From NCBI GenBank assembly GCA_017304505.1, contig JAFKKQ010000342.1, forward strand, positions 1-9,000: 9,000 nucleotides of DNA, written 5' to 3'. The position numbers were made by a program, and so were the translations under genes. A model generated the notes under the pieces. It was not told the origin of the DNA. It worked only from the letters and a program-made list of their open reading frames with translations, and made no database searches. This DNA comes from Hyphomicrobiales bacterium. Lineage in GTDB: Bacteria > Pseudomonadota > Alphaproteobacteria > Rhizobiales > Xanthobacteraceae. Of the stretch, positions 6,976 to 9,000 are shown one piece after another (within the stretch, counting starts at the first letter, position 1; each line of letters begins with the position of its first letter).

Positions 6976-7087
6976 TTTGTCGTTTCGCTGGTCCTGGGCG
7001 CGTTAGTGGTTTTGGGCGCGCCGTCGGACTACGGGCCGATCATGGAGGAATTGCGAAACCCGACGCGGTGCGAGTCAGGAGTTCACC

Positions 7088-7111
7088 CGCCGTGACCTTT
7101 CGGCCACGGCG
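7088..7111. other. Inverted repeat in the dxs-MATE gap
   Basis: CGCCGTG (7088-7094) and CACGGCG (7105-7111) pair over 7 bases, and CC/GG inside adds two pairs after one mismatch. No T run follows on either strand, so it does not look like an intrinsic terminator. It may be a leader hairpin for the MATE transcript or a protein-binding site. No convincing promoter is seen in the rest of this 204-base gap. Confidence 0.25.
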
Positions 7112-7150
7112 AACGATTGCGGTGATGTGTCGATCAACGGCGATGATGGA

Positions 7151-7172
7151 TGCGGCCGCGACGCTGGCCGCA
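7151..7172 (-). terminator. Hairpin directly after dxs (weak terminator candidate)
   Basis: TGCGGCC (7151-7157) and GGCCGCA (7166-7172) are perfect 7-base inverted repeats with an 8-base loop. On the minus strand the hairpin starts 7 bases beyond the dxs stop codon. The following bases are not T-rich, so it is at best a weak or factor-assisted terminator, or a 3'-end stabilising structure. Confidence 0.3.
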
Positions 7173-7179
7173 GCAGCGG

Positions 7180-9000
7180 TCAGGCGAGCTTGACGGTCTC
7201 GGTCTTGACGTCCTTGCCGAGCGCCTCGAACACCTTCTTGACGATGCCCTTGGTGTCCAGGCCGGCGCGCGCGTACATCGCGGCGGGGGAATCCTGGTCG
7301 ATGAAAATATCGGGCAGGACCATCGAGCGGACCTTCAGGCCGCGGTCGAGGGCGCCGTGCTCGGCCAGCGTGTGCAACACCTGCGCGCCGAAGCCGCCGA
7401 TGGAGCCCTCCTCGATGGTGATGAGGACTTCGTGTTCGCGGGCGAGCCGCAATACCAGATCGGTGTCGAGCGGCTTGGCGAAACGCGCGTCGGCGACCGT
7501 GGTGGAAAGGCCGAACGTCGCCAGTTCCTCCGCCGCCTTCAGCGATTCCGCAAGGCGCGTGCCGAGCGACAGGATCGCGATCTTGCTGCCTTCGCGCATG
7601 ATCCGGCCCTTGCCGATTTCGAGCGGCTTGCCCTCGGCCGGCATCTCGACGCCGACGCCTTCGCCGCGCGGATAGCGCAGCGCCGACGGGCGGTCGTCGA
7701 TGGCGACTTGCGTCGCCACCATGTGCACCAGGTCCGCTTCGTCGGCCGCGGCCATGATGACAAAGCCGGGCAGGCAGCCGAGGTAGGCGACGTCGAAGGA
7801 GCCGGCGTGCGTCGGCCCGTCCGCGCCCACGAGGCCGGCGCGATCCATCGCGAAGCGCACCGGCAGCCGCTGGATGGCGACATCGTGCACCACCTGATCG
7901 TAGGCGCGCTGCAGGAAGGTGGAATAGATCGCGCAGAACGGCTTGTAGCCTTCGGTCGCGAGTCCCGCGGCAAAGGTCACCGCGTGCTGCTCGGCGATGC
8001 CAACGTCGAACGTGCGCTCGGGGAATGCCTTCTGAAACAGGTCGATGCCGGTGCCTGACGGCATCGCCGCCGTGATGCCGATGATCCTGTTGTCTTTCTT
8101 GGCCTCTTTGACGAGGCTCTCGCCGAACACCTTCTGGTAGGCGGGGGCATTCGACTTGGCTTTGGCCTGGATGCCGGTGGCGACGTCGAACTTGACCACG
8201 CCGTGGTACTTGTCGGCGGAGTTTTCCGCGGGGGCGTAGCCTTTGCCCTTCTGCGTGCGGCAGTGGACGATGATCGGGCCGGTCTTGCTGTCACGAACGT
8301 TCTTCAGGACAGGCAGGAGCTGATCGAGGTTATGGCCGTCGATCGGACCGACGTAATAGAAGCCCATCTCCTCGAACATCGTGCCGCCGGTCACCATGCC
8401 GCGCGCGAACTCCTCGGCGCGGGTGGCGCCGATCTCGAGCGCCTTCGGCAGCTTCTTGGCAAGCTGCCGGCCGATGTCGCGGAGCGAGCGATAGGTGTGG
8501 CCCGAGAACAGCCGTGCCAGATAACCCGCCATCGCGCCGACCGGCGGAGCGATCGACATGTCGTTGTCGTTGAGGATGACGATCAGCCGCGAGTTCATCG
8601 CGCCGGCGTTGTTCATCGCCTCGTAAGCCATGCCGGCCGACAGCGCGCCGTCGCCGATCACGGCGATGACGTTGTTCTTGCCGCCGGAGAGATCGCGCGC
8701 CACGGCCATGCCGACGGCGGAGGAGATCGAAGTGGACGAGTGGGCTGCGCCGAACGGGTCGTATTCGCTCTCGGCGCGCTTGGTGAAGCCGGACAGGCCG
8801 TTTCCCTGGCGCAGCGTGCGGATGCGGTCGCGGCGACCGGTCAGGATTTTGTGGGGATAGGCCTGGTGGCCGACATCCCAGATCAGGCGATCCTCCGGCG
8901 TCTTGAAGACGTAGTGCAGCGCGACCGTCAACTCGACGACGCCAAGGCCGGCGCCCAGGTGGCCGCCTGTGACTGCAACCGCGTTGATCGTTTCGGTTCG
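7180..9000 (-). CDS. dxs: 1-deoxy-D-xylulose-5-phosphate synthase (N-terminus beyond the window)
   Basis: Dxs condenses pyruvate and glyceraldehyde 3-phosphate to DXP using thiamine diphosphate, the entry step of the MEP isoprenoid pathway. Of the protein, 606 residues are visible and the frame runs off the right edge. About 30-40 N-terminal residues are missing relative to the usual 620-640. A TTG at 8931 could be misread as a start, but the frame continues upstream with family sequence ([20 protein letters not shown]). Visible residue numbers: TGGHLGAG at 11-18, the TPP motif GDG at 116-118 with MNN at 129-131, PIDGHNLD at 219-226, the catalytic glutamate in [11 protein letters not shown] (Glu337), and [15 protein letters not shown] at 386-400. 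The C-terminus ends VKLA, as I recall for Bradyrhizobium-group Dxs. No defect is visible. Confidence 0.97.
   Translation of the reverse strand, partial: RTETINAVAVTGGHLGAGLGVVELTVALHYVFKTPEDRLIWDVGHQAYPHKILTGRRDRIRTLRQGNGLSGFTKRAESEYDPFGAAHSSTSISSAVGMAVARDLSGGKNNVIAVIGDGALSAGMAYEAMNNAGAMNSRLIVILNDNDMSIAPPVGAMAGYLARLFSGHTYRSLRDIGRQLAKKLPKALEIGATRAEEFARGMVTGGTMFEEMGFYYVGPIDGHNLDQLLPVLKNVRDSKTGPIIVHCRTQKGKGYAPAENSADKYHGVVKFDVATGIQAKAKSNAPAYQKVFGESLVKEAKKDNRIIGITAAMPSGTGIDLFQKAFPERTFDVGIAEQHAVTFAAGLATEGYKPFCAIYSTFLQRAYDQVVHDVAIQRLPVRFAMDRAGLVGADGPTHAGSFDVAYLGCLPGFVIMAAADEADLVHMVATQVAIDDRPSALRYPRGEGVGVEMPAEGKPLEIGKGRIMREGSKIAILSLGTRLAESLKAAEELATFGLSTTVADARFAKPLDTDLVLRLAREHEVLITIEEGSIGGFGAQVLHTLAEHGALDRGLKVRSMVLPDIFIDQDSPAAMYARAGLDTKGIVKKVFEALGKDVKTETVKLA

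Noticed and set aside
7040..7177. An open minus-strand stretch of 45 codons in the dxs-MATE gap (…ITAIVRRGRKVTAGELLTR…), considered as a small gene or a tlyA remnant
   Set aside because: It has no ATG or GTG start and no ribosome site, and I cannot match it to TlyA. The Dxs end VKLA looks normal, so it is not a frameshifted Dxs tail either.
8929..8931. TTG as a start codon of dxs, giving a 583-residue protein
   Set aside because: The frame continues to the window edge with canonical Dxs sequence ([14 protein letters not shown]), so the TTG is an internal leucine codon and the gene is truncated only by the window.

Overview
This window reads as ordinary high-GC alphaproteobacterial chromosome. 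The protein sequences and gene order point to Hyphomicrobiales, near the Bradyrhizobium / Rhodopseudomonas / Afipia / Pseudolabrys group. The genus is an inference from remembered family sequences, above all the Dxs C-terminus and AroC. I see no phage genes, transposases, CRISPR array, tRNA or rRNA.

Layout. Bases 1-51 hold the last codons of an upstream gene, possibly fabI. A histidine phosphatase / phosphoglycerate mutase-family gene follows at 75-674. Bases 675-1121 carry no large gene. They hold a very small lysine-rich ORF on the minus strand, hairpins downstream of it, and a cluster of repeated CATTCAG-like half-sites ahead of a candidate aroC promoter. A plus-strand block follows: aroC (1122-2246), ribBA (2268-3359) and an exported DUF1194 / von Willebrand A-like protein (3429-4289). 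This block meets a minus-strand block tail to tail across only 8 bp. Read in its own direction, the minus-strand block is dxs (enters from the right edge, stop at 7180), a 204-nt gap, a MATE-family transporter (6975-5554), and a TrmA/RlmD-type RNA m5U methyltransferase (5536-4298).

Function. Most genes are core metabolism. AroC makes chorismate for aromatic amino acids, folate and quinones. RibBA makes the four-carbon riboflavin precursor. Chorismate synthase needs reduced FMN, so an aroC-ribBA transcript would pair a flavin-dependent enzyme with a flavin-pathway enzyme. Dxs starts the MEP isoprenoid pathway. The methyltransferase probably modifies rRNA, and the MATE protein is a cation-coupled exporter.

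Points worth a second look are the lysine-rich micro-ORF, the half-site array upstream of aroC, AroC residues that differ from the family motif as I remember it, the complete loss of the zinc cysteines in the GTP cyclohydrolase II-like half of RibBA, and the exported MIDAS-containing DUF1194 protein. I found no convincing evidence of a new multi-gene system. The very long antisense ORFs are best explained as shadows of GC-rich coding.
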